A DNA stretch of 64,000 bases from Apus apus (Eukaryota > Chordata > Aves > Apodiformes > Apodidae): contig NC_067283.1 in the NCBI RefSeq assembly GCF_020740795.1, forward strand, positions 116,131,206 through 116,195,205, written 5' to 3'. Each line of letters opens with the position of its first letter. The first letter of the stretch is position 1. Positions 33,022 to 46,429 of the stretch are shown one piece after another. A model generated the notes under the pieces. The model was not told the origin of the DNA and searched no databases. It saw nothing but the letters and a program-made list of their open reading frames with translations. The translations under genes were made by a program, and so were the position numbers.

Positions 33022-33042
33022 CTTTACGGTTCTGCCGTAAAG
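33022..33042. promoter_or_regulatory. Perfect 8-bp inverted repeat near the MRPL15 start
   Basis: CTTTACGG (33022-33029), spacer TTCTG, CCGTAAAG (33035-33042). It lies 49 bp upstream of the ATG, in the core promoter or 5' UTR. It could be a dimeric protein-binding site or an RNA hairpin; neither is demonstrated. Confidence 0.6.
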
Positions 33043-33090
33043 CAGGTCGGCCGGGCGAGCGCCGCTGCCGCCCTTGGGCAGCGCGGGGAC

Positions 33091-33189
33091 ATGATTGGGA
33101 ATGGCGGGAACAAGGCCCTGGAGCTGCTGCGGTCGCTGCCCAGGGTCAGCCTGGCCAACCTGAGGCCCAGCCCAGGCTCCAAAAAGCCG
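33091..33189 (+). CDS. MRPL15: MRPL15 coding exon 1
   Basis: 99 bp, 33 codons, ending [13 protein letters not shown], with donor GTGAGT at 33190. It encodes the presumed mitochondrial targeting region. Confidence 0.95.
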
Positions 33190-36100
33190 GTGAGTGCCTG
33201 CAGCTTGTCGGGTGGGTCGCGGGCACGCTTCCCCTCCCGCCTCGGCGGCGGGCGCGCCCGACCCCGGTAGCGGTTGCCCGGAGGGATGTCAGGAAACCTT
33301 TGGGGGGCTCCGTCAGCCTCGGGAAAGCCGCCTGGCCAGACGAGGTGTGGGGAGGCAGAGGAGTAGTGATGTGTGTGTTGGTCCTCTTCTTGCCCTTTGC
33401 GTGTCTTGCGGCCGGTGTGTGTGGCAGGCCCCACAGAGGCCTGGCTGATGAGCGGCCCTGGGTTAACCTCGGGGCCGTCTTTGCGGGATGGGCGGAAACG
33501 GTAAAAAAGTATGGAATGCCAAAAGTATGGAATGCCAAGGGCTTGTGGGGTGGGATAAAACATCTGGAAAGAGAAGGTTAAAAGGCTTAAAAAGAGATGG
33601 AGTGTGAAGCCAGCCAGCACTTCTTGTTACTATTGATTTCTCAAAAACAAATTTAAATATTTTCTTTCCTGTCTCCTTGTAAAGTGATAGAGGATTAAAG
33701 GAAAGAAACCAGAACGCAACCCACCTAGTCTGGGGGAAATATCAGTGAACGGGGGATGAAATTCATGGGCTCAAGTCATAGGAATAGAAAACTGACAGAA
33801 AGCACCAAACTCCACTGCCCTGTCAGTGCTCAAGATTCCTCTTGAGATGCCTGTTGAGCTAGCGAGTGCTGTGACAAGAGAAAAGAAATTATTCCCCCCT
33901 GCAGCTGTTGGGGTTCCCCTTTCAAGTTGCTTCACTTGGAACTGTGAACACCCAGCTTGGCCGGGGCCAAATGTAGCTGGAAGAGCCAGGCCTGTACAGG
34001 GCTGCAGTGGTGATTCTTAAGTTTTTTTTAACTAATCCAGGCCCTTAAACAGTATTTTCAGGATTAGGATCCAGCAGTTGTGAGATAGTCTGAACTTGAG
34101 GTGTACTAGAATTGATGTTTTCCTACCAGTCTTTTGTCTCAGGACATTTTTGTTTGTGAAGGTAGCTATTTGATTTAGGAAAACACTTGTTTTTTTTAGT
34201 CTTGAAAGTAAAGATTTTTGTATGCTGACTGGGTCTTTAGCAAATAACTTGCAACTCCATATAGGAAATGAACTTTTTTCCCCCCCATGTCACTCCTAAC
34301 TTTGTGCCTTCAGTTAGAGTTTGTACAAGTGATGTCAGCTCTGTTTCTCTGTTGATTTTTTTTGGTGTCTGACAACCTTATTCTGTGATCAGTGAAGTTC
34401 TCAAATAAGCAGATTTAAGAGCATTTGACTTCACAGACAGAAGTTGCAGCAACAAAAAGTCTTGATTTGCTTCCCTGATAATCTGAAATCTGGCCAATGT
34501 ACAGATTACAGTCCATTTGTTGTAAGCAGATATTGTCAGTGTATTGGTATCAACTAAAGTTGCCATGTAATCTGATGTGTGTATGGGCAACAACCAGAAA
34601 GGGTGGGCCAGCTGTATTGTCTCTTTGCTTCCAGGTGCTCACACTGTACGTTTTTTTTTTCCTGCTCCTAGAGGGTGTGTGGTGAGCCAGAGCAGGGAAC
34701 TAAACAAGCTGAAAACTAGTTAGGCAAAAATTAGTTTTCATTTAGTTTAATTCCCTGATGTCTCCAGCGCAGAGCCACACAACTCTTTGTGTCAGCAAAA
34801 GATGCAAGGGAAAAAGTATAGCATGTGGTCTGGGGACAAGTCTGCTTCCTTTGGTGGCAGGAATAGTCGAGTCTAGCATAAAACTGCACTGGAATTCTGT
34901 GCTATTGAATATTAATACAGGTCAGCTGTGCATTGTAGGTCAGATGGTTTTTCAGATATATTCATGCATTTTTTCCTGATGTCTGTTCTGTTCTACTAAC
35001 AGTTCAGTACACATTAAGTCCTCCATAACTTTGGAAAACTTACAGATGCAATAAGGAGCATAAACCATCCCATTTTATGTTTTTGTGGTGTTAGACCAAT
35101 CAAGTGCCATGATGTAACGAGCAGTTCTGAGACCTGAGTTTTACTCAATATTCTGTGCTGCAGTCTTAACTGCACAGAGTGATTTGTAGATGATAAGGGG
35201 TGCTTGATGTTTGGCTGAGTGTTGAATAAAAAAATGAGAAAGTGAAGAGGTTTTGCCTCTTTAGTAGTGAATTATTTACATTATTATTGATCCAGCAGTG
35301 ACTATGCTGTGAGTTAACCAAAGTTCAGTTATCAGTGGTACAAACACTGTTTAGAATGTCTTGCTTTACCCATCTCTTAGCCTGATTGATTCACATTGAG
35401 GAACTCGATGGAGAATAGCAAATGTGTGAATTGTGTTGTGCAGATATGAGACTAGTTAGCAACGCAGCACTGTTCCTTCCACACACGTTCACACTCCAGT
35501 GAATGTTAAATGGGAAAAACTATGTAAGATGAAATGGATCCATCAAAGTAATGCACAGATGTGACCGTGCCTCTTGGAGCTGGACAGGGAACTCCACCCC
35601 GTGCAGCATGGCAGTGAGATTCTGAAGCTGGTGGCTCTGTTTTGTCCCCAACAGAGCATGAAAAAAATCAAAGTGAGCCTTAGTGCTGCAGGTTCTACAG
35701 TATATTAATTAAGTGGGGTCATCTTACACAGAAGACTAGTAGGTCAGAGTGAGCTGGCACTGCTTCATTTAATAGCAGCCAGTCCCAGCTGCTCATTTCC
35801 ACCATTGCTTACTGCCTGTTTTGTAATCCTGTAGACATTTGCATATCCATGAATTGTACTGAATGGTGCAACTAACCTGGACTTTAAATTAAAATAACCC
35901 CAACAAACAACACACAAAATAAAGAGAAGAAAAAACTCAAAAAAATGTTTTACCTTTGCTTATTTATCTGTGCAAATGTTTCTGCTGGCACGCGTAGGAG
36001 GAGAGGGCAAGAAATCTGCTGATTGTAGTCAGAAGAAACTGCTGCAGTTGCAGATGGTTGCAGAGAGTCTGAGTCCATGAAAAGAATTATATGCATACAT

Positions 36101-39100
36101 AGCATATATAGTCTGTTCCGGTGCCCCCTTAAGTAGAATTGAGGTGGGTTGTTTTTTTGTTTGTTTGGTGTTTTTTTTTTAATGTCTTTTTTTGTAGTCA
36201 GTTTGCAAATTTCTGAGTACTGTGTGACTTTCTCATGACATAGGAGGAAATATCAATATTTAATTCACAAGAATTGCCTAACTTGGAGATTGCAGGGTGT
36301 TAAGAGGTAGGATTAAATACTATTATTGCTTTTATCACAATATGTGTTCATGTAAACTTTCAGACTATTTGTGGTGCCTGCCTAGAGCTGTGCTCTGCAA
36401 AAATCATATTAACTGCTTTTCTTACTTTTCCCCTTAGTAAAGAGCTATCTGATTTTTTTTCCTCAAGAATTAACATTCTTCTCAGTTGATTATATCCCTG
36501 AAGTCTTATGTTTTGTAGATACTTGCCTTCAAAGTGGTTGACTAAATGTATCTTTTGTCGTTTTCAAGGAGAGAAGACGTGGCCGTGGAAGATACGGAGG
36601 TAGGAAGTGTGGTCGAGGACACAAAGGAGAAAGACAAAGAGGAAATCGCCCCCGATTAGGCTTTGAGGGTGGTCAAACTCCATTTTACTTAGCCATACCA
36701 AAATATGGATTTAATGAGGGACATAGGTAAGTTTCTTAACATTAACTCATTGTCTGCTTTCCTTGATCTTTCTCCTGAAGCCAGAATCCAACATGCCAAA
36801 ACAGGCCTAACTGAAGATGTGACATTCCCCTTAGATTGTTAGCTTCTTACCAGCAGGACCTCCCATTTCTTGTGAGATTATTTATTTGAATTCATTCATT
36901 TACCATCCATTGTTTTACAGATTTGCTTATTTGCCCTTTTCTTTGTGTAACCCTTCATATATAGCAGGTTACCCTTCATCCTCCATCTGAGTGCATTTCT
37001 CCTTCAAGACCACTCCTCCATACATGCTTGTTTCTCCCTTTGCCTGTCTGCACAGTAGATAAGATTGAACTGGCTGGGAACAGTCCCATTGACTCATGTG
37101 AAGATGTTAGGTGTGGCAAGTGTAATCCAAAGCCTTGCTTTGTTACTTCTCTTTGTTTTGTTCACCTGAAACTGGGATCTGAACAATCCTGCTTCTCTTC
37201 ATGACTCTACTTTTTTAGCCCTGCAACACTGCAGTCTTTGTCTGCGCTCGATCTGTTCCATCTGGGATCTTAAGAAGCTCTTTAATGTCAAATCTATTGG
37301 ATGAAGCCATTAAATCATCTCTCACAATTGCTTTTCTCAGACGTTTTGCTTCGTTTGACACTTCTGTCCCCTTTTCACATTGTACTTGTTTGTACCGTGT
37401 CCTTCTTTCAAGTTTTTAATGTTTTTAATGTTTAAAATTATTCTTCTAACCAGTCAGTGTTCTTTACTGGAGATCTGTGTGCCAGGTCTGGTTTGTTGTT
37501 GTTGTTTAAAGATGGTTTTGTTTCCGAAGATGGTGTGTATGTTACCTGGGTCATTAACCATTTTGCTTTTTCAGATGCAATCATGAAACAGTGTATGGAT
37601 TCACAGGTTGTTATAGGCAGTAGTAACAAAAGCATGTCACATCTAGCAGACAGTTAAAGAATGAAAGGACTTAAGTGAAATTTTTTAATGAATTGTTAAT
37701 CTTTGAGTTCGATTTCATGTTTCGTTTGCTGTTAAAACTTTATTAAATAATTGTACATTTTTGTATTTCTACCTTTATGCATGCAGTATAAACTTCAGAC
37801 TTGACCTGATTGTTAAAGGGTTTTTGTGTTAGTCTTACTAGTTTTGAAGGATGATTCAAACATTTCCAAGTATTGTTGTTTCCATCTGTTTACTGAACTT
37901 ACTATAAGAGTGAATGAGAAGCACTTTTGATAGCTGAAGAGACAGTGTAGGTCTGCAGTCCCACAAAGGAAATGCTGCAAAATGCAGGCATTGAGCTGCT
38001 TATGTTAAAAGTGGTCACAAGTTCATGAGTGACCAACAGCAAAAATCAAAGCTTCTGCAGTGACGAGAAATTATGGCTGTTTTTAACTGCAACTGACAGC
38101 ATGTGGAAACAAAAAAGTGCTCTGTAATTTCTTTTCAGTGTTGCTGGCAAAATTTCAATGCCAGTCTGTTGTAAATATTTTTTCTAGTGAGTATTTTAAT
38201 AGCACCTGAGAGAGACAGGAGCATGCTGACCAGTGTCCCTGCCAGTTTGTCACCACCTCACTCTTCTTTCTGCCTGCAGTGTTCTTTTTTTGAATTTTCT
38301 GAACATCTGCTTTGTTAGGAACTGACAGTGCAAATTCTGTTGCTCGTCTTGTCTTACTTAGCTTGCTAATAACAAATATAAGCTTATCAGTTTTTCTGCT
38401 TCCACTCACAGATTTCCAGTAGCAGTGGTTAACCTGTATGAGAAGGTTTTGAGTAAATGGAATGCAGCAGGCATAGACATTGGGGTTGGGAGAGCTACTC
38501 GGAGGATTGGTTTGTGTAGTAAGATTAGAAATGCAGGTGCAAAAGTGGATTCTGCTGAAGCTTACTGCTATTGACAAAATATTCCGGTTTCCTTTGGGAT
38601 ATGGGTTAATGCATATTTTCTCAAGATTTCACTCCCTTGGTGGCATTTTGAGGTAGATTTCATTCAGTACTTGTGAGATGTCAGGTACAGTGGTAATGGG
38701 TTAAAAACTCTTGGATATAGGCAAGTTATGCAGGAGCACGTACAGGGTTTGGCTGATAAACTTCAGCTAAATTTGTGTGAGTGGGGAGAGTATATGTGGT
38801 TTCGGCTGTATTTTTTTGTTTTGTTCTGAATGTATCAGTGAAGCTACCAAGCTGGATTTGCTTTGAATATGGTAGTTATTTAGAATCTTGTTGGCTTACC
38901 AAGAAATGCTCCAATTTCTTAATCTTTTTTTGTTTTCCTTAAACCAATCAGCAGGTGGAGAGGTATTCTGGAGTAAATTGAACTGTGCAACAGCAAAATT
39001 ATTTATTTTTATTTGAGATGGGGAATAAGCAAACCTGAATGCATAATGGAGCCTTGGGCTGTAACTAGGGTGTGTATTTGCACTAAATTAAACTTAAAAT

Positions 39101-41604
39101 TTTGGCTTATGGTTGGGTCTGTTTTAAACATTTACTTTGCAGTTTTAGGAGTAAGTAGAAAATGGAATAGTGTGCTGTATCTCAGTTGACCAGTTCCTGT
39201 TAAAGCTTCAGTTTTGTAAATTTCTTACAGTTTTGTGTGGGTTTCTTTTTTGTTTCCCTTTCCTCAGCCGCAGACGTCAGTACCAACCGCTCAGCCTTCA
39301 GAGGCTGCAGTACCTGATTGATTTGGGTAGAGTCGACCCTACACAACCCATTGACTTAACACAGCTCACTAATGCCCGAGGTGTAACAGTGCAACCTCTC
39401 AAAAGGGACTACGGTGTCCAGCTGGTGGAGGAGGTAGGAATACCAGACACTTAATACTTGAGGCAGTATAAATACTTGGGTTTTCAGGTTTTCCATACCG
39501 GGCTGTCAGATTTGTCCTTCCTCTGTCTTGGAAGTTCCTTTGCTTTTTCTTAGTTTTCTGTGGGATTTTTATGGTAAAATCCACTAGAGGGCACTGTGTG
39601 TTTGCAAAAAACTGCGGGATGATGCTTTAAGACCTGAGACTACAAAAATAATAGTTAACGAGTAGATAACAAGAGGTCAAACAGTCATTTTGCATCAGAA
39701 GACTAGAATGTACAGAAATAATGTATGAATGCTGTGGACAAGTAAACCTTTTGCATCTAACTCGGGTGACAGTGAGAACAATTTGGTTACCCACCTTGGT
39801 GCAGGGGACAGATGAATCATAATATTTAGCAGGATTTAATGTTTCTTACAACTTCGTAGAGGAGAATAAATGTATGTACTAAAAGACTCATTATAATGTT
39901 ACTCTAATATGGCTTGAAATTTACAGGGTGCTGATATATTTTCAGCAAAAGTAAATATTGAAGTGCAGAGGGCATCTGAATTAGCAATTGCAGCCATAGA
40001 AAAAAATGGAGGTGTTGTAACAACATCATTCTATGATCCAAGGAGTTTGGGTAAGAATTCCTTTTTTTCTACACATTTCTATCTTTGCCTTTTTTGTTTG
40101 TAATTTTTATGGAAAGTGCTAAGATTAAATGATCAAAATCAAAATTTCAAACATATTTCTGACTGGAAAATTTCTTCTAAAAGCTTCGACAACACATTGT
40201 TATACAAATGTACTAATGTTGAACTGTAATGCTTCCTCAGTTTTACTTTTTTTAACTGTTCACCTGTTTAGCCCTATCAGTGTTAGTAGTCATTTACCAA
40301 TCAGCCAGTTAAAGAAATACAAGTAAATTTGTAAATAGAGGAACTAATAAAAGATGGTTTCTTTGAATTTTTGTCTCCTGACTCATGTGTTTGATAACAC
40401 TAAGAAAATTCAGGGGAAAAAAATTTATTTAAAAATACTGTGGATATCAGTATTTTTAATTTAAAATACTTTTCTAGTTAAAGTGAAGAAACAGCTAAGT
40501 TACAAAAGCTCAAAATCATTCCAGTCAAAATGGCTATTGTTTTCAGAACACTTTCACTGAGGAATGAGACTTTGCTTTGTTTGGGGCTGCATCCTGCCTG
40601 ACATTCATTCATGCAGGTTTTATTGACAATATTGGAGCTTTCATGTGTGAATGAGGCTGAAGACAAGAGGAACAGACCCTTTTAGTGTGCAAAATACTTT
40701 ACCCTGGAGTGATACAATTTGTTTTTTTCCAATCCAGAAAATATTCAGGTTAAAAGGATCTGGAATATAATTTACTAAATTCAGTAAAACTTGAGGAGGA
40801 GAGGATAGTCTCACAAATGACTATGTATGTGCACATGCCATTGATTCTTTATTTAAGGTACTTACAGAAACACAAGATTTGGCTTTTGTTGGTGTGTTGT
40901 AAAAAGTCATGCAAATACTTTTCTTCTAACCTAGAATTCAGGCCTTTAAATAAATGGTGGCATCTGGCTTATTTATTGTATGTCTCCAAGGTAGGTGTTC
41001 TAAATGTATTAAAAATACTAATTCAGCCAGATCATCAGTGTAAATATTAGTTAAAACAGAGTTGCTTTTTTGATTAAGTTAAACTTGTAAAACACTATTT
41101 AATTCTGAACAAGAGTATTCTTAAGATTTGGTTTTTTTGCTGGGTAGTTTTTTAGTAAGAGTTTAATAATTTGTTTAGCAAAAAATACTGGGTAAGATGT
41201 TATTTAATGTCTTTAAAAAGATTTTATAAAGCATAGCATCTAATTTTCTCTCATGTTTGCCCACAGAAATTTTGTGCAAGCCAGTAGTATTTTTTCTGCG
41301 TGGCCAGCCTATTCCGAAGCGAATGCTTCCACCCGAAGACCTCGTCCGTTACTACACAGATGCCAGGAACCGTGGGTATCTGGCAGACCCAGCTAAGGTT
41401 GCAGAAGCCAGGCTTGAACTTGCCAAGAAATACGGTTATGTCTTACCAGACATAACTAAGGATGAACTCTTCAAAATGTTAAGTGCGCGCAAGGATCCTA
41501 GACAGATATTTTTTGGTCTCGCTCCAGGATGGATCGTAAACATGGCAGACAAGAAGATTCTAAAACCAACCGATGAGAGGCTGTTAAAGTACTATAGCTC
41601 ATGA
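33091..41604 (+). CDS. MRPL15: MRPL15, mitochondrial large ribosomal subunit protein uL15m, complete
   Basis: Structural protein of the 39S subunit of the mitochondrial ribosome, nuclear-encoded and imported to the matrix. Five exons (33091-33189, 36569-36726, 39268-39433, 39927-40050, 41267-41604) join in frame to 885 bp, 294 codons plus stop, close to the 296 I recall for human. The N-terminus [20 protein letters not shown] is basic and leucine-rich, like a mitochondrial presequence. Exon 2 carries the uL15 signature: the arginine/glycine-rich [20 protein letters not shown] followed by RQRG and GFEGGQTPF. The rest ([77 protein letters not shown]) follows the mammalian protein closely. The start is the first ATG of exon 1, with G at -3. 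It is divergent from LYPLA1. Confidence 0.97.
33190..36568 (+). other. MRPL15 intron 1
   Basis: 3379-bp intron. The first ~80 bp are GC-rich, the rest AT-rich. No coding exon or recognisable transposon. Confidence 0.7.
36569..36726 (+). CDS. MRPL15: MRPL15 coding exon 2 (uL15 signature)
   Basis: 158 bp from [14 protein letters not shown] to PKYGFNEGH plus two bases of Ser. Acceptor TTTTCAAG, donor GTAAGT. It contains the rRNA-binding glycine/arginine-rich loop. Confidence 0.97.
36727..39267 (+). other. MRPL15 intron 2
   Basis: 2541-bp intron with scattered ORFs without recognisable products. Nothing else identified. Confidence 0.7.
39268..39433 (+). CDS. MRPL15: MRPL15 coding exon 3
   Basis: 166 bp from [20 protein letters not shown] to [10 protein letters not shown]. 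Acceptor TTTCCTCAG, donor GTAGGA. Confidence 0.97.
39927..40050 (+). CDS. MRPL15: MRPL15 coding exon 4
   Basis: 124 bp from [20 protein letters not shown] to [12 protein letters not shown] plus one base. Acceptor TTTACAG, donor GTAAGA. Confidence 0.97.
40051..41266 (+). other. MRPL15 intron 4
   Basis: 1216-bp AT-rich intron; nothing recognised. (Intron 3, 39434-39926, is likewise featureless.). Confidence 0.7.
41267..41604 (+). CDS. MRPL15: MRPL15 coding exon 5 and stop
   Basis: 338 bp from [20 protein letters not shown] to LLKYYSS and TGA (41602-41604). Acceptor GCCCACAG. Confidence 0.97.
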
Positions 41605-42485
41605 ATTCAGGACTGGAGACAACTGCAGGTGTACAGGAAACATCTGGGTATGAAATAATGGATACAAAGTGGTGTTTGGCTTTTTTAAGACTTCTGTTAT
41701 ACTAGACAAAACATATATTATTTTTTTTTTATGTAATCTTCTGGTTTAGCTCTCAAGTTTTTGTTGTCATAATACAGTTTCTGAAAAGGCTTAACATTTG
41801 GAAGCAGTGTAGAGTCTGACATAAACTGTGCTTGGGCACTTTCTCCTGCTATGATTTGAAGGTTATTTTTTTTAGACAAAACGTTTTGATCTTGCGTTTA
41901 TTTCTGAGGATGATTCCAAAGAGTAACTTGACCTTATGATTAGTGTATTTTTTTCCTCCTCAATTTAAAATCAGGAATATGGCTGCACAAAACTAATACT
42001 AGTTTTACAATCATACTACATAGCATTATATTTTATGTTTTACAAAATGGTACCTTGAATACCTCTAAGTTTAGGGTTGGGTGTTTGGGATGATGAACAA
42101 TGCAGTAAATTGAAAGACGAGAGAGGAGATTAACTTAATCTATCAGAACTTGATCTGACTCCTCAGAAGTAATGACGTGCTTCAGAATTACATGAACTTT
42201 AGTGGAAGCTGAATTTGGCTTGAAATTAAGGATAATTTGGTTATTAGCATGCAGGAAACTGTCAGGAAAACCAGAACACGAGTTAGGTCTTGCTTTCCAA
42301 TTTTCATGTGCCTTCGGAGGTGCTACTTAGTTTCCTGTAGCTGCCAGACCATCCCATGACCAAGGAGAAGCCCTCTGAATGTATAACCTTATAATCTATA
42401 ACCTAACCTATAACCTGTAATCCCTGTATTTCATTTGTACACCTCAAGGGGAAAAAAGAATAATAAAAAATTAAAGAATATCTTC
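41605..42485 (+). other. MRPL15 3' UTR (inferred)
   Basis: Sequence between the stop codon and the first good polyadenylation signal. It contains short TATAACCT repeats near 42381-42418. The extent is inferred from the signal only. Confidence 0.55.
42462..42467 (+). terminator. Candidate MRPL15 polyadenylation signal
   Basis: AATAAA about 860 nt past the stop, followed at about 42520-42540 by a T/G-rich stretch (TTTTTTTTGTTGGTGTTTG) fitting a downstream element. Confidence 0.6.
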
Positions 42486-45400
42486 TGTTTCTTTCAAAGA
42501 ACACCAAGAAGCGGTTGAATTTTTTTTGTTGGTGTTTGTCAAATCAGCCCAGATTTTTGCTTCACTCAACAAAATACTTTGTCAATTAATCTGAGCATCT
42601 GTAATTAACAAAACAAAATAAAACTAGTCTTCTATTCTCATGCTGATTAAATAATCTGAAATCCAAAGATTAACAGTGGAAAGTCACTAATTTTTGATGA
42701 TTTACTACTCTTCAGCTTCTATTGTCTGTTGCTGAAGTATTTTAGATGCTATCAGTAATGGTCATTCTTCTGACCTGTAGTTCAGTATAGGTGAAACATA
42801 GCAAAACAACACCAATATATAATTGGATTGTGAATAGCAGGAATTTGGTTTTAGTGGTGTTAACAATCATATTTTATAAGGTGCACAACACTTTTTTGGC
42901 ACATTAAGGATAACACTGTGTGCCAAAAAAAGTATAGCTAGTGTGAACTTGAATGTGAAGTAAATAACTTTCTCACTTTAGATATATCCTGTTCTGCATC
43001 CTGATGATTGTTGGTTTGGAAACTTAAATGACAAGCAATACTTTTTTTTATGTTTGTTTTTTTTTTTTTTTCTTCTTCTTCTTTTTGTTATTACAATACT
43101 ACTGCCTCCATTTGGGAAGGAGTGTGGGGGGGGAAGAGTATTTATTGCCTTCCCTTATTTGTACCATAATGTTTCTGTTTTTATGAATCAATTCACAATT
43201 GTATTTTGTGGAGGTGGTGGTACTCAACAGGAAAGCTACTTAACTGGAAGTGAAGAAGGAAGTTAGTCATATTAGTGAAGACCAGAAGACAAAAGTGTTT
43301 ATGTATCATTGTGTATTTTGGGGAGGATAAGAGGGGGGGAAGGCAACTTTGTTTCCACTCCTGCTCTTTGTATTAAAATGAACAAATTGCTCTCAGCAAT
43401 TTTAATATTTTTTTTTCTAATTCGACTTCTTTGATACACGCACGTGTGCACGGGCTGCTTTCTGTAGGTTTCTAAATGGTTTTCAGGTGAAAGGGCAACT
43501 TGGATAAAATGATAACAGTGAAAGAAAGAATGAAAACAGGAAACAGATGTCTGGTGACGTCGAGGGATTGGATAGCACTTATTCAGTGAACGACGTCTTA
43601 GTCACAAGGCAGCTGTATCCTGGCTCTGATACTATAACTCTACAAATACCTTGGAGCCAAAACAGCCACGTTCCACAAAATCCGGTCATTCTACTTTATA
43701 AAGGTGATCTTTTATCATCTTATAATTGGAGAGGGCAAAAGGGGCTGTATGTTCCTTTATTTAAAATATGCAATGCTTGTCTTTTTTTCTCTCTTCTATT
43801 TACAGTAGCTAGTATTTTATAATGGTTGTTCTGCTTTTTATTTACTAGTGAAAAAAGCGGCAAGGCTATAGAGGATTTCCTGTTCATTTTATCTCGTCAG
43901 GAACACAAATCTGGCAACTGAATACAGAATTATCAAAAGCAAAAGTAAGGTATTGACAAGGTTTCTAATAAACCCGTGATAAACAACCTTCCAATGGACT
44001 GTTGTTTATATGAGGGTCAGGTTCACTGATGCAAGACTCTTAAACCGGCGCTGGCATCTAAGGCCATTCTCTTTACATAGGAATATGTACCATGTTTTCA
44101 TGTTCATAAGATAAATGATTGCTTTGGATATCCTGTTTTGATAGGGGTTTTTCATATGCAACAATGTATTACACCAGCACCAAGCACCCAATCTGCTGTA
44201 ACCGGAAAAAGGCTATCAAGGAGCTGAGGAAAAGGAACGTTATTTGCACAGTAAAATACTGAAAGCCATGTCAGTTTTTATCAACAACATCATGCTTCTT
44301 AATGGTTCCTTGATAAAACTGATCACTTATGTGAGACTGAAGTAAAAATACAGGCCTCTGAAAAAGTATGTACCTTTTTATGTTATACCTAGATAATTAG
44401 AAATCACCTATTATTTATGAGATAGACTAACAGAAGTCAGGCAGTACTATTACAGGTGCCTGACTGCAGACGCAGAATTAAGCAGGTTAAAATAAATGCT
44501 TAATAAATTAATTAATAATAAATTATTACAAAAATAAACCTTTCACTTTTATGTATAACAAAGACACACTGGCTTCTAATTTATTATACTTCACAGTGTA
44601 GTATTCATGGTTAACAACTAAAAGTTGACTGTACAATTCACTGATTTCCAAAAAGGAATAAATAAACCAGTGGCCCTGATCTGAATCTTCGCTGGCAGTG
44701 TGCCAACATTGTTTTGACAAGCAAGCATAATTGATGCTAGTGCTACAGGAAGTCATATAAAAGTGATCAATTATGAAGATAGCTTCCCATTGCTATTATT
44801 TTCTATTTTATTGCTAAAATTTAAAATGCTGATGCAAAGCTAATTTTGGAATGTTGAACACTCCCCCAGGTTTTGTAAAAATTTTCTCTAGTTTGAAATT
44901 GGTGCATGAGTTTTGTATTTTAAATATTTAAGTGGAATATATACGTATGTCTAAGAATGTAGATGTCCAAAATAGCCAGTTTAATATTCTATCTGCACAT
45001 ATATTTCTTAAGATTTCAGTGATTAGGTGGGAATAGTTTTACATTACTCACAGTCTGTACTGCAGTTTTTTGTGTTGTGGCTTAGTCTGTGACAAGATGG
45101 GAGTTAGGAGTCCTGGTGTCACCGATTAGGAAAATTATGAACTTTTTAAGCCCCTTCATTTAGCCCAGATGGCCCACCTTGGTCTTTTGTACCAGAAATA
45201 CATGGCATTGTCTAAAGAGTTACAGGTTTCTCAGTGAAACCAAACTGTTCTTAGATCTATTCTGTCTCCCTTCGTTAATATTCCCTCTGTTGCATCTGCA
45301 TCTTCCCAAGGTCTTGTCTCGTGGTGGTGGGAACTACAGGGCTCAATTATTCTCACAGTGTCATCCTGTCTGGCCCACTCTGGGTTTGAAAATCTGGTTG

Positions 45401-46429
45401 TTTTATGTGCCTCTGGAGCAGGAAAAGTGTTGATCATTCCTGCATCTGTTTATAAGAGGGAGTTTTTCATCGCTTGAGTTTCCTGGACTGGTGTTGCTTT
45501 TGTTGTTAAAAATGTCAACAGCGATGTTGTTTACTTGTTAACCTTGTAGATTCCAAGACACATGCTGACTGAGCTGGAGGGGCCTTTGAGCAATGGATTC
45601 AGAGTACTCACAGTCTAGGAACACTCCTAGAAGGATGTCTGTACACTTTGCTCAGAATTACACACACTAGGTACAGGTCTTGCTGGACAGGCAACTTTGC
45701 ATTCCGTGCATCAAGGCCGAAATCAGTGTTTCCTTGTGCTTTTGGAAACTGAACCTCTGTAAGTTTCATTTTACTTTCTGAATAGGATTGTTATGTCTGC
45801 TCTCTAATCTGTAAATAAGGACAAGTTAGGCTGAAAGTCTACTATTACTCGTTGTTATTTCTTGGGCAGATAATGACTGCTAGAGGTTTGTGTACATAGA
45901 GCAATCTATGAAAAATAAGATGATGTGTCAATTTATAATAAACTAGTGCTCTGCAGATTTTTTAGTGATGCTGGTGTAGTTTGCCTTGCATCTAGTGTGG
46001 AGTACCTTAAATTAAGAAAATAAATTCACTCTTAATATCTGACAAGGGAGATGCTTTCTTTGTTGAATGTAGCTGTGGTTCAGAGCTTCAAAGGTTGCAA
46101 TCCAAGTTCCCTGTAAATTTAGTATATTGTCTTAATATAAAAATCAATACAAATCTAAGTTTACATTGCTCACATGTAGACAGTTGTTAAAGCTCATTTC
46201 ATACGTGGTAGAAATTTGATTGATACAGTCAGTGGAGCCTGAAGAATCACTGTGTTTAGCCTGAAGTGGTTATCTGAGCAGCTAAGTTGCACTCTGGCTC
46301 CACTGACTGTGACAGTAGTTTTAACCTAGTGCACATGTGTATACCTAAAACGTAAGTATCTGGAGCTGAATCCCACCTTGTGTTCTCAGTGACCCAAGAT
46401 GCTTGAAGTTAATGGTGGGAAGATCTCCT
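42486..46429. other. Intergenic DNA right of MRPL15, part 1
   Basis: AT-rich with simple repeats: a T/CTT-rich tract at about 43042-43085, G8-type runs near 43125 and 43332, and AATAA-type repeats at about 44490-44525. A 91-codon ORF at 43547-43822 (plus) has no recognisable domain. No gene identified. Confidence 0.6.
43042..43085. repeat. T-rich / (CTT)n tract
   Basis: T7, a mixed stretch, then a T14-16 run followed by several CTT units. Confidence 0.9.

Larger units (their letters stand above)
32741..33270. promoter_or_regulatory. GC-rich / CpG promoter of MRPL15
   Basis: GC-rich segment covering MRPL15 exon 1 and about 350 bp upstream, containing the C-rich minisatellite and a short inverted repeat close to the start codon. 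Transcription is toward higher coordinates. No TATA box seen. Confidence 0.8.

Noticed and set aside
43547-43822. 91-codon plus-strand ORF right of MRPL15
   Set aside because: No recognisable domain, no splice or promoter context, and length within chance expectation for this window.
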